A DNA stretch of 52,306 nt from an uncultured Alphaproteobacteria bacterium (GTDB lineage Bacteria > Pseudomonadota > Alphaproteobacteria > Rhodobacterales > Rhodobacteraceae), in contig CABZEW010000013.1 of assembly GCA_902524845.1 (NCBI GenBank), positions 1 through 52,306 on the forward strand. Reading direction: 5' to 3'. The notes beneath the pieces are model-generated. The model was not told where the DNA came from. It saw only the letters and a list, made by a program, of their open reading frames with translations, and ran no database searches. Every line of letters starts with the position of its first letter. Positions within the stretch are counted from its first letter, which is position 1. Of the stretch, positions 9,083 to 16,964 are shown one piece after another. The position numbers and the translations under genes were made by a program.

Positions 9083-9847
9083 ATGAATAAGAATATTAGT
9101 ATAAGGCTATTCTGTGAAGACACTTTAGGGGTTGGCGAAAAGATTAACCTGGAGAAAGATCAAACGCACTATTTGAAAAATGTGATGCGGTGTAAAATAA
9201 ATGATAAAGTTTACGTTTTTGATAATACTACCGGTGAATACTTGGCAGAGATCATTAATATTTGTAAGAGGTTCGTCAACATTGAAATCTTAGAAAAAAC
9301 TAAACCTAGATATGTGCCCGGAGATGTCTGGCTAATATTTTGTCCATTAAAAAAAACAAGAACAGACTTTTTGATAGAAAAAAGCACCGAACTGGGTTTA
9401 AGAAAATTTCTTCCAACGTTAAGTGATAAAACACAAACTAAAAAACTTTCAGTGGCTCGTTTTAAAAAAAATATAGTTGAGGCAGTAGAGCAGTGTGGAG
9501 GAACTTTTATACCAGAAATTTCTCCCGTGAGTTCATTGGCTGAAGTGATTGAAGAACTTCCTGAAGATAGAATGATAATATTTTGTGATGAATCATTGGA
9601 GAGTAGAAATATCAACGATTGTTTATCATCGGCGAATTCTGAAAAAGTTGCTCTATTAGTTGGGCCTGAGGGTGGATTTAGTGATAGTGAAAGAACTTTA
9701 CTAAGAACAAAAAAAAATGTACTTCCTGTATCTTTAGGTAATAGAATACTGAGAGCAGAAACGGCAGCAGTTGTAGCATTAACAATATGGCATGGTTTGG
9801 TTGGCGACTGGCATAAGAGAGTGGATCATCAGAATTATGAGAGGTGA
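9083..9847 (+). CDS. rsmE: 16S rRNA (uracil1498-N3)-methyltransferase
   Basis: SPOUT-class methyltransferase modifying U1498 in the decoding region of 16S rRNA; 254 residues. The N-terminal PUA-like part contains QTHYLKNVMRCKINDKVYVFD; the knotted C-terminal domain has KSTELGL, GPEGGFSDSE and LGNRILRAETAAV, which form the SAM-binding trefoil knot. ATG start. Its last 11 bases overlap the start of gshA, a pair order common in alphaproteobacteria. Confidence 0.94.
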   Translation: MNKNISIRLFCEDTLGVGEKINLEKDQTHYLKNVMRCKINDKVYVFDNTTGEYLAEIINICKRFVNIEILEKTKPRYVPGDVWLIFCPLKKTRTDFLIEKSTELGLRKFLPTLSDKTQTKKLSVARFKKNIVEAVEQCGGTFIPEISPVSSLAEVIEELPEDRMIIFCDESLESRNINDCLSSANSEKVALLVGPEGGFSDSERTLLRTKKNVLPVSLGNRILRAETAAVVALTIWHGLVGDWHKRVDHQNYER

Positions 9848-11213
9848 GAAAGGCACAGACTTTTTGAATAGAGATCAATTACGACACTATTTCGAGAAAG
9901 GGTGTAAGCCCAATTCGGAATGGGGGATAGGATCGGAGTATGAAAACTTTATTCTAGCATTAGACTCAAAAAGACCGGTGGGCTACGCTGGCTCCAAGTC
10001 TATTGCCACAGTATTTGATTTATTAATAAATAAGTTCGAGTGGTTGCCTGTTTTTGAAAAATCTAATATCGTAGGGCTCGAAAAAGAAAATGCCAATATA
10101 AGCTTGGAACCCGGCGGACAGTTTGAGCTTTCAGGTGCTATAAAGAAAACTGTTCATGAAGTTGAGCAGGAAATGACGTCATTCATGAACAACATGGAAG
10201 TTGTATGTGAGGAACTAGGCTTGGGGTTATTTTCAATGGGTGCCACTCCTTATTGGAAGAGGGATGAGATGCCCATAATGCCAAAAAATCGGTATAAAAA
10301 AATAATGATGCCCTACATGAAAACAGTTGGAACTCAAGGTTTAGACATGATGGTTAGAACTTGTACAATACAAGTAAATCTTGATTATTCCTCCGAAGCG
10401 GATATGGCAAAAAAGCTAAGAGTTGCCGCTTGTATTCAACCACTTGTTACTGCTTTATTTGCTTCCTCCCCAATTTTTGAAGGTAATAATACCGGTTATC
10501 AAAGCTGGAGAGCACAAATATGGAAGAATACAGATAACGATAGAACAGGCATTCCTAAATTCATTTTCGATAATGGTCTGAGTTTTGATAGTTGGATTGA
10601 ATATGCATTGGACGTGCCCATGTATTTCATAAAAAGAGATGGGGATTATGTAAACCTATCTGGCGAATCTTTTCGAAAATTTATGAAGGGTCAGTTGAAA
10701 TCTATGCCAAATCAGAGAGCCACTTATTCCGATTGGGTTGACCATCTGACAACGATTTTCACAGATGTCCGTCTAAAAAATTTCATTGAAATGAGAGGTG
10801 CAGATGGGGGACCAAGTCAAAATGTAACGGCTTTAGCCGCCTTTTGGGTAGGGCTTCTCTATGATAATGAGGCGCTTGGAAACGTTTTCGATTTAGTCAA
10901 AACGCTTACTTGGCAGTCAGTCAATAACTTAAACTTTGATGTTTGTAGAATGGGCATGAACGCAATAATTAACAATAAAACTTTATGGGCATTCGCTGAA
11001 GAAGTTCTTGATATCGCTCAGAGTGGCTTGCGAAATAGGAGTTTGGCTCTTGGTGTTAAAGACGAAAGCTTGTTTCTTATGCCATTATTAGAACAAATCT
11101 CGAAAAAAAGTACACTTGCCAGTCAATTAGCAAATAATTTTGACAGAAAGTGGAAGAACAATTTTTCTACATTTTATGATGATTTTAACTTTAATCACGG
11201 GCTTCGAAACTAA
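9837..11213 (+). CDS. gshA: Glutamate--cysteine ligase, plant/alphaproteobacterial type
   Basis: Makes gamma-glutamylcysteine, the first step of glutathione synthesis. About 458 residues from ATG 9837, which overlaps rsmE by 11 bases; an upstream in-frame ATG at 9792 lies well inside rsmE and is unlikely. Family marks are WGIGSEYENF (substrate Glu site), LEPGGQFELSGA, MPYMKTVGTQGLDMMVRTCTIQVNLDY and FIEMRGADGGP. This is the GCS2-like plant-type class rather than the gammaproteobacterial GshA. It ends 23 bases into convergent plsY. Confidence 0.93.
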   Translation: MRGEKGTDFLNRDQLRHYFEKGCKPNSEWGIGSEYENFILALDSKRPVGYAGSKSIATVFDLLINKFEWLPVFEKSNIVGLEKENANISLEPGGQFELSGAIKKTVHEVEQEMTSFMNNMEVVCEELGLGLFSMGATPYWKRDEMPIMPKNRYKKIMMPYMKTVGTQGLDMMVRTCTIQVNLDYSSEADMAKKLRVAACIQPLVTALFASSPIFEGNNTGYQSWRAQIWKNTDNDRTGIPKFIFDNGLSFDSWIEYALDVPMYFIKRDGDYVNLSGESFRKFMKGQLKSMPNQRATYSDWVDHLTTIFTDVRLKNFIEMRGADGGPSQNVTALAAFWVGLLYDNEALGNVFDLVKTLTWQSVNNLNFDVCRMGMNAIINNKTLWAFAEEVLDIAQSGLRNRSLALGVKDESLFLMPLLEQISKKSTLASQLANNFDRKWKNNFSTFYDDFNFNHGLRN

Positions 11214-11775
11214 GTTCCTCTTTTTTTAAAAGACGCTTAACGTTTTCCAAATGCTTAAATAAAATAAATATACTCAAGAGAAGTACAGAAAAGTTTATTG
11301 TTAAATCATCGCAAAATAAAAAAAGGAAAAAGTTTGACAACACGATGGAACATATTCCAGCTACTGAAGATTTTTTGGTTAGATAAAACACGACAATCCA
11401 TGTCACTAAAGTCAAGCTACCTACGACAGCGTTATAAGATAGCAGTGCCCCCAAAAAAGTTGCTACTCCTTTCCCACCCTTAAATAGAAGATAAACGGGA
11501 AAAATATGACCAAATACAACTGATAGAATAGCCACGTAAACCATATCTTTGTCGATATATGAAGCAATTAAAACGGCCAAGAATCCTTTTAACATATCGA
11601 AGAAAAGTGTGAAAGCTGCTGCTTTTTTGTTGCCACTTCGGAGAATATTGGTAGCACCAATGTTTTTTGATCCAAAGGTCCGAGGATCTCGAATTTTGAA
11701 AAAAACCTTTCCAACTAAACCAAAGGGTATTGATCCTATAAGATAAGAAGCCAAAATGATTAGAAAAGCTACCAT
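11191..11775 (-). CDS. plsY: Glycerol-3-phosphate acyltransferase PlsY
   Basis: Membrane acyltransferase that moves the acyl group from acyl-phosphate to glycerol-3-phosphate, starting phospholipid synthesis. 194 residues and about five membrane helices. The three PlsY motifs are visible: SIPFGL with GSKNIGATNILRSG, then FGHIFPVYLLFKGGKGVAT, then the C-terminal loop with HLENVKRLLKKEE. ATG start, 7 bases after the pyrC-like gene on the same strand; its end overlaps the gshA end by 23 bases. Confidence 0.93.
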   Translation of the reverse strand: MVAFLIILASYLIGSIPFGLVGKVFFKIRDPRTFGSKNIGATNILRSGNKKAAAFTLFFDMLKGFLAVLIASYIDKDMVYVAILSVVFGHIFPVYLLFKGGKGVATFLGALLSYNAVVGSLTLVTWIVVFYLTKKSSVAGICSIVLSNFFLFLFCDDLTINFSVLLLSIFILFKHLENVKRLLKKEELSFEARD

Positions 11776-11782
11776 GACATAA

Positions 11783-13066
11783 TTATACGTTAAAGGAATT
11801 ATTTTTAAAAATTATTTCGCCTTTAACTACTGTTAATAAGTTCTCACCTTGGAGATTAAAACCATCAAAGGGAGTATTTTGTGAATTTGACTGAAATTTG
11901 AAACGATCAATCTTCACAGGTTTATCTGGATCAAAAATGATAATGTCAGCCGGATAGCCTTCTTCCAAAGACCCCAATTTTTTTTTGATTATTTTTGCAG
12001 GATTGCAAGCTAATAACCGAAAAATGTGATTAAGAGTTAATACCTTATTGTGATATAATGAAAGAGATGCTGGTAATATAGTCTCAAGGCCTACTGCACC
12101 AGGAGCTGCCTCCTCGAAGGGTAGCCTCTTGCTTTCTTCATCCTGGGGTGTATGCATTGAACTAATATTATCAATGAGGCCTTCCTTCATAGCTTCTGTT
12201 AATGCCTCTCTGTCAATGTTACTCCTTAGTGGCGGTTTTAATTTAAAAAACGTTCTATAATTTCCTATATCAAGCTCATTGAATAAAATATGGTGCACCG
12301 AAGTTCCCGCAGTTAGACGGTCATTATTTTTTTTCGCGTGTCTAAACACATCTAAACCAATTTTTGTTGTGATTTGATCTGCGTGGTAACGAATGTTTAT
12401 ATCATTGACCAGCGCAGTATCTCGCTCAATTCCAATCTTTTCCGCTATATTTGGGCTGGATGAAAGTCCTTTAATTGATGCAAAAACTCCACTACTAGCA
12501 GATGTACTTTGAGTTAGAAAATGGTCCTGGGGATGCCCGATAATAAGAGTGTTAAAATCAGATGCATATTTTAAAATTGTGTGAAAAGTTTTCGTGTTGG
12601 GGATCGAATTGAAGCCATCAGTAAATGCAACAGCACCGCCTTCATGCAGAAGGCCAATTTCAGTCATTTTTTTCCCATTATTTTTTTTTGTTAGTGATGC
12701 CGTAGGAAATATTCTTACTTTACTAAATTCCTTACCTCTATTTTTGAAAAACTCCAGAAGCTCAGGGTTATCGATCGATGGCTTGGTATCTGGGCGTGTT
12801 ACTAAACTTGTAACGCCGCCTATTGCCGCAGCATTGCTAGCGGATCGGAAGCTTTCCTTGTGTTTTTCTCCTGGCTCACAAACTTTAACCCCAATATCTA
12901 TTATCCCAGGGGCTAAACACATTCCACCGCAATCAATCACTTTACCTTTAATCTCACCATTCCTTTTTTCTATAATACCATCGTTTATTGTTAAAGTTCC
13001 TGCTGTTTCATACTCCACTTTTGGATCAATTACTCTTGCATTTATAAATGTAAATTTCTTTCTCAA
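11783..13066 (-). CDS. Class I dihydroorotase-like protein lacking catalytic residues (PyrC-prime/PyrX type)
   Basis: Amidohydrolase-fold protein of about 427 residues directly downstream of pyrB. The fold marks of class I dihydroorotase are present (APGIIDIGV, EPGEKHKES, KLKPPLRSNIDREAL, AAPGAVGLET), but the metal-binding His-x-His at about residues 59-61 reads Gly-Val-Lys, and the catalytic Asp of the usual DHAPH motif (about residue 304) is Met in SSMHTPQD. It is therefore probably an inactive structural partner of aspartate carbamoyltransferase, as known for PyrC' of other proteobacteria. TTG 13066 overlaps the pyrB stop; TTG 13087 is an alternative start. Confidence 0.85.
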   Translation of the reverse strand: MRKKFTFINARVIDPKVEYETAGTLTINDGIIEKRNGEIKGKVIDCGGMCLAPGIIDIGVKVCEPGEKHKESFRSASNAAAIGGVTSLVTRPDTKPSIDNPELLEFFKNRGKEFSKVRIFPTASLTKKNNGKKMTEIGLLHEGGAVAFTDGFNSIPNTKTFHTILKYASDFNTLIIGHPQDHFLTQSTSASSGVFASIKGLSSSPNIAEKIGIERDTALVNDINIRYHADQITTKIGLDVFRHAKKNNDRLTAGTSVHHILFNELDIGNYRTFFKLKPPLRSNIDREALTEAMKEGLIDNISSMHTPQDEESKRLPFEEAAPGAVGLETILPASLSLYHNKVLTLNHIFRLLACNPAKIIKKKLGSLEEGYPADIIIFDPDKPVKIDRFKFQSNSQNTPFDGFNLQGENLLTVVKGEIIFKNNSFNV

Positions 13067-13067
13067 A

Positions 13068-14000
13068 TTATTCTCGCCTATCAACAAGTAAGTGAAGGAT
13101 GGCCATTCTCAAAGCAACACCTATTTCTACTTGTTCTTGGATTACACTTCTATTCAGGTCGTCAGCAATAATGCCATCAATTTCAATCCCTCTATTCATA
13201 GGACCAGGATGCATAACAATAGCATCATCTTTTGCCAGCGAGAGTTTCTGATTGTCGAGACCAAAACGGTTGAAATATTCGCGTCTTGATGGAATAAACC
13301 CAAACTTCATTCGTTCTTTTTGTAATCTGAGCATCATGATGACATCAGCTCCCCTTACTCCATGTTCCATACTATTATATGTTTCCAGTCCCATATCTTT
13401 AAATGATGCGGGTAATAAATTGCTAGGACCAATTAACCGAACCTGGTTATTATACTTACATAATAAAGCGATATTTGATCTAGCTACCCGGCTGTGACTA
13501 ATATCACCACAAATAGCGATTATTAAATCTTCTGTCTTTTTTTTTCTGTATTTTATAGTCAAAAAATCAAGCAACGCTTGTGTTGGATGTTCATGAATAC
13601 CGTCTCCTGCATTAAGAACTGAGCAATTAACTTTTTCTGATAAAAGATTCACCGCACCTGAAGAAGAATGTCTAACAACCAATAAATCAGGCCTCATAGC
13701 ATTAAGAGTTAAAGCAGTATCGATAAGCGTTTCTCCCTTCTGCACAGAGCTTGTAGCAACTTGTATATTTTGAACGATGCCGCCTAATTTTTTCCCAGCC
13801 AACTCAAAGCTTGCCAGCGTTCTTGTAGAGTTTTCAAAAAAGACATTTATTTGCGTAAAAGATCTTAAAGGATGCTCTTGTTTATCTTTATTTTTATTCA
13901 ATTTTAAGTAAGTTTCGGCAAGAGCGAGTATTTCCTCAATGTCAACTCTGCTTAGATCATCTATCTGAATTAAATGCTTTTTTTGCAAATATTTTCCCAC
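13068..14000 (-). CDS. pyrB: Aspartate carbamoyltransferase catalytic chain
   Basis: Condenses carbamoyl phosphate with aspartate in pyrimidine synthesis; 310 residues. Carbamoyl-phosphate loop [21 protein letters not shown], then [36 protein letters not shown] and [13 protein letters not shown] are all intact. The usual STRTR has Leu in its last position. GTG start with no Shine-Dalgarno; an in-frame TAA and an inverted repeat lie directly upstream. No regulatory pyrI gene is next to it; the downstream dihydroorotase-like protein is the likely complex partner. Confidence 0.93.
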   Translation of the reverse strand: MGKYLQKKHLIQIDDLSRVDIEEILALAETYLKLNKNKDKQEHPLRSFTQINVFFENSTRTLASFELAGKKLGGIVQNIQVATSSVQKGETLIDTALTLNAMRPDLLVVRHSSSGAVNLLSEKVNCSVLNAGDGIHEHPTQALLDFLTIKYRKKKTEDLIIAICGDISHSRVARSNIALLCKYNNQVRLIGPSNLLPASFKDMGLETYNSMEHGVRGADVIMMLRLQKERMKFGFIPSRREYFNRFGLDNQKLSLAKDDAIVMHPGPMNRGIEIDGIIADDLNRSVIQEQVEIGVALRMAILHLLVDRRE

Positions 14001-14023
14001 TTATCTATAAAATGATTAGATAA
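14001..14023 (-). repeat. Inverted repeat abutting the pyrB start codon
   Basis: TTATCTA (14001-14007) and TAGATAA (14017-14023) are perfect 7-base complements separated by 9 bases. On the pyrB strand the second arm ends at the base before the GTG start. The hairpin would occupy the ribosome-binding region, or the site could be a protein operator shared with the divergent gene at 14076. Confidence 0.45.
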
Positions 14024-14075
14024 TGACCTAAGTAGCAGATAAAATTTTGAAAACAATGTTAAATTTCCACGCTGC

Positions 14076-14849
14076 ATGAGAAATGATTTTGAACAACTGG
14101 TATGGTTATATTCAATGGGAGTTGAGGATGTTGCAGTTAGTCAGTCAATAAATTACTTCGATGTTCAAATAAAAAATCAAATCAACGATTCGTCGAATCG
14201 GGATCTACAAACATCACAGAAGAACGAAGAACTTAGAGGGCCTGAAGGTGGAAACATACTATACGAAACCTTCAAAAAAGATATTAATGAGATTGATAAT
14301 GTAAAGGCATTAGAGCAATACTGGTCCAGTACTCTAATAAACACATTTAATATCGAGAAGTTTTGGGGGCTTAATAAAACGGATGAATCAAAAAAACTAA
14401 ATATATTGATTATTCATGAGCCACCAACAAGAAGTGACTTCAATAGGTATTCCTTCCTGGATGGGAAAAAAAGAAATTTAATTAATAACATTGTACTTGC
14501 CATTTTATCAAGCGAGAGTGAAACAGAAGTGCAAAACATTTTCTCTCCGATACTACCAATTCCGTTAAACCATACGACCCAGTTTGAGAATATCCAATCT
14601 TTTCATCTAATGTTCTTGTCAAGTTTAAAGCGTATAATAAAACCTTCTCTAGTTCTTTTAGTCGGAGATAGAGCAATTTCTTATATATCGCCAAAACCAG
14701 AAGCCAATGACAATGGGATTGAAAAAGAAAATCTTTATTTTTCGATTCCCGAGCTGGAATACATGATGAGTGTGCCGGAAATGAAAAAAACTGTTTGGGA
14801 GGGATGGAAACAAAAAAGAAGGACAATTAAAAATGATCTCTTCCTATAA
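14076..14849 (+). CDS. Degenerate uracil-DNA glycosylase (family 4-like) protein
   Basis: 257 residues. The N-terminal EQLVWLYSMGVEDVAV, the core strand NILIIHEPP (H114-P117), KRIIKPSLVLLVGDRA and the C-terminal VPEMKKTVWEGWK follow the layout of alphaproteobacterial family-4 UDGs, which also sit beside moaB in related genomes. The catalytic motif normally reads GEAPG; here it is HEPPT. The C-terminal His-Pro-Ala/Ser motif is replaced by Ile-Pro-Glu. There is not a single cysteine, so the family's 4Fe-4S ligands are absent. Uracil excision is unlikely unless other residues compensate. The moaB start overlaps its end. Confidence 0.6.
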   Translation: MRNDFEQLVWLYSMGVEDVAVSQSINYFDVQIKNQINDSSNRDLQTSQKNEELRGPEGGNILYETFKKDINEIDNVKALEQYWSSTLINTFNIEKFWGLNKTDESKKLNILIIHEPPTRSDFNRYSFLDGKKRNLINNIVLAILSSESETEVQNIFSPILPIPLNHTTQFENIQSFHLMFLSSLKRIIKPSLVLLVGDRAISYISPKPEANDNGIEKENLYFSIPELEYMMSVPEMKKTVWEGWKQKRRTIKNDLFL

Positions 14850-15381
14850 CATGTCTAGAGACTTCAAGCCTATAAATATCGGTATATTAACCGTTTCTGA
14901 CACAAGAACAAGCACGACCGATAAATCTGGTAGATATTTGTCCAGTGCTGCTTCAGATGCGGGTCATCATGTTATTCAAAAGCTCATTGTTAAAGATGAA
15001 ATAGATGACATAAAAAATGTTTTAATGTCATGGAGTATGGGCTCTGATATTGACGCTATTATTAGCACAGGTGGGACAGGACTCACTAAAAGAGATGTGT
15101 CCGTCGAAGCTCACTGTCAGGTCTATGAAAAAGAGATAACAGCGTTTTCATCAATGTTTGCATCAATTTCAATGGAAAAAATTGGAACATCAGCACTACA
15201 AAGCCGAGCATGTGCAGGAGTAAGAAATGGAACGTATTTATTCGCCTTACCTGGTTCCCCGTCAGCATGTAGAGATGCATGGGAAAATTTGCTAAAACCA
15301 CAATTTGACTATAGACATTTACCCTGTAACTTTGTAGAGATAATGCCCCGACTGGTAAAAGATATCAGCAAAAAACGTTAA
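14833..15381 (+). CDS. moaB: Molybdenum cofactor biosynthesis protein MoaB
   Basis: Molybdopterin-adenylylation-type (MoaB/Mog) fold, about 182 residues. Diagnostic stretches are GILTVSDTR, the MPT-binding IISTGGTGLTKRDVSVEA and FALPGSPSACRDAWENLL. It acts on molybdopterin before molybdenum insertion and so belongs to the same pathway as moaD/moaE at 7.4-8.1 kb. ATG 14833 overlaps the preceding gene by 17 bases and has AAGGA 9 bases upstream; ATG 14851 is also possible but has no ribosome-binding site. Confidence 0.9.
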   Translation: MISSYNMSRDFKPINIGILTVSDTRTSTTDKSGRYLSSAASDAGHHVIQKLIVKDEIDDIKNVLMSWSMGSDIDAIISTGGTGLTKRDVSVEAHCQVYEKEITAFSSMFASISMEKIGTSALQSRACAGVRNGTYLFALPGSPSACRDAWENLLKPQFDYRHLPCNFVEIMPRLVKDISKKR

Positions 15382-15489
15382 GTGCGAAATCAAAAACCGT
15401 TTTTTTTATTTTGAGACAGGCGCTGGTTTGTATATTTAGATTAAAAAGAAAAATGTCACCCATATATTTCAAGGAAATCAGGAAGATAA

Positions 15490-16959
15490 ATGAATTTTTT
15501 TAAAAGAGCATCTATATTTTTTGTACTATTTGGATTAATTCTAATCTTCATTGGGTACACGGTAACTTCATTCACATCTTCCTTGTCCGAAAAAGATCGT
15601 AGGTATTCTAAGAATAGAAAAGGTGCTGAGAGAGAATATACAGTTTTCACCGATCAAATAACGAGAACCGAAGAGGTACCTATAATATATTCCTATGGAG
15701 AGGTAAAGAGTTGGCGTACTTTAGAGATAAGAGCACCAGTTGTTGGCAAAATAGCTGAAGTAGGGAAGCTGTTTAGAGACGGATCAATGGTAGTTGAAGG
15801 GGATTTTCTGTTCTCTATTGAGGATACAGAATATAAAGATAACCTTTCAATAGCGAAGACCGAAGTGAGAGACGCTAAAAGCGATCTTGCAAATGCTAAA
15901 ACACTTTTTGAGCTGTCAAAATTGGATCTAAAGGCAGCTGAAAAAGAAAAAGAGATCCGGTTAGCTTCATTTAAAAGACAGGAGAAACTTAAATCCAATG
16001 GAGTTATTTCTGAAACTATATTTGAACAGTCGTCTTTATCTCTTACGAATGCTGAAAAATTGCTTATCACAAAAAAGAACTCTCTCGTTCAAGCAGAAAA
16101 TAAAATTTTTAAGGCAGAGGTGCTTTTAGAAAGGAAAATGGTTGCGTACGATTTAGCAAATCGGCAACTTGCGGATACAGAATTTTTTGCTCCTTTCACA
16201 GGGGTACTAGACCAAGTCAATGCTGTTACAGGACGTCAGATTTCAACCAACGAGCGTTTGGGCACCATACTTGACCCCAAAGCTCTAGAAGTTGTATTTC
16301 CACTATCTGATATTCAGTATGGCAGGATCACTGATAATGAGGGAAATTTTAAAAAACTTAAGGTTGAGTATTTGACTGGAAGATTAGAAAAAAAGAATGC
16401 TTACTCTGGCGCTATAGAAAGAGTTGGTGGTCGGGTAAATATGGGTAATACCGGAAGGCAAGTATTTGCAAGCATCTCTGCATCGAAAGGATCATTTCTA
16501 AAACCAGGTGATTTTGTGAATGTGAAAGTTTTTGAGCCAAAGTTAAAGGATATAGCTAAACTTCCACTTGGTTCTTTGGGATCTAATAACACAATACTGT
16601 TGGTAAATGATGACCTAAGGCTTGAAAAAATAAAAATCGATGTTCTTAGATTTCAAGAAAACCATATTCTAGTAAGCAGCGTTCCATTTGATAGAAAGTT
16701 TGTAACAAAATGGTCTCCGCAATTAGATACTGGAGTAAAAGTAAAGGTAATTGAAAGCTCCAATGGCGCTGAGGGAGTAAAGCCTGCAGAAAAGAAAAGC
16801 ATAAAACTGACCGAGGAAGAGAGAAAAAAGTTAATCAATGCTGTAGAAAAAAACAAATGGATCCCAAAAGACGTTAAAAAAAGACTTGTAAAACAGCTCA
16901 ACCTGGAACTTGTGCCTAAAAAAGTTGTTGATAGGCTGAGAAAACGGATGGGGGGTTAA
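15490..16959 (+). CDS. RND efflux periplasmic adaptor (HlyD/MFP family)
   Basis: Periplasmic adaptor bridging an RND pump to an outer-membrane channel; 489 residues. A single N-terminal membrane anchor (about residues 6-28) is followed by a lipoyl half-motif (EIRAPVVGKIAEVGKLFRDG), a long coiled-coil hairpin (about 110-215), the second lipoyl half (FFAPFTGVLDQVNAVTGRQIS) and beta-barrel domains. The last 60 residues form an unusual highly charged helical tail. ATG start with AGGAAG upstream. The pump gene begins 5 bases later. No TolC-type gene is in the window. Confidence 0.9.
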   Translation: MNFFKRASIFFVLFGLILIFIGYTVTSFTSSLSEKDRRYSKNRKGAEREYTVFTDQITRTEEVPIIYSYGEVKSWRTLEIRAPVVGKIAEVGKLFRDGSMVVEGDFLFSIEDTEYKDNLSIAKTEVRDAKSDLANAKTLFELSKLDLKAAEKEKEIRLASFKRQEKLKSNGVISETIFEQSSLSLTNAEKLLITKKNSLVQAENKIFKAEVLLERKMVAYDLANRQLADTEFFAPFTGVLDQVNAVTGRQISTNERLGTILDPKALEVVFPLSDIQYGRITDNEGNFKKLKVEYLTGRLEKKNAYSGAIERVGGRVNMGNTGRQVFASISASKGSFLKPGDFVNVKVFEPKLKDIAKLPLGSLGSNNTILLVNDDLRLEKIKIDVLRFQENHILVSSVPFDRKFVTKWSPQLDTGVKVKVIESSNGAEGVKPAEKKSIKLTEEERKKLINAVEKNKWIPKDVKKRLVKQLNLELVPKKVVDRLRKRMGG

Positions 16960-16964
16960 ACCAC

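Noticed and set aside
15370-15410. A-rich/T-rich inverted repeat after moaB (AAAAAACG with CGTTTTTT) as a terminator
   Set aside because: The stem is almost all A:T with a long loop; it is not distinguishable from background in this AT-rich sequence.
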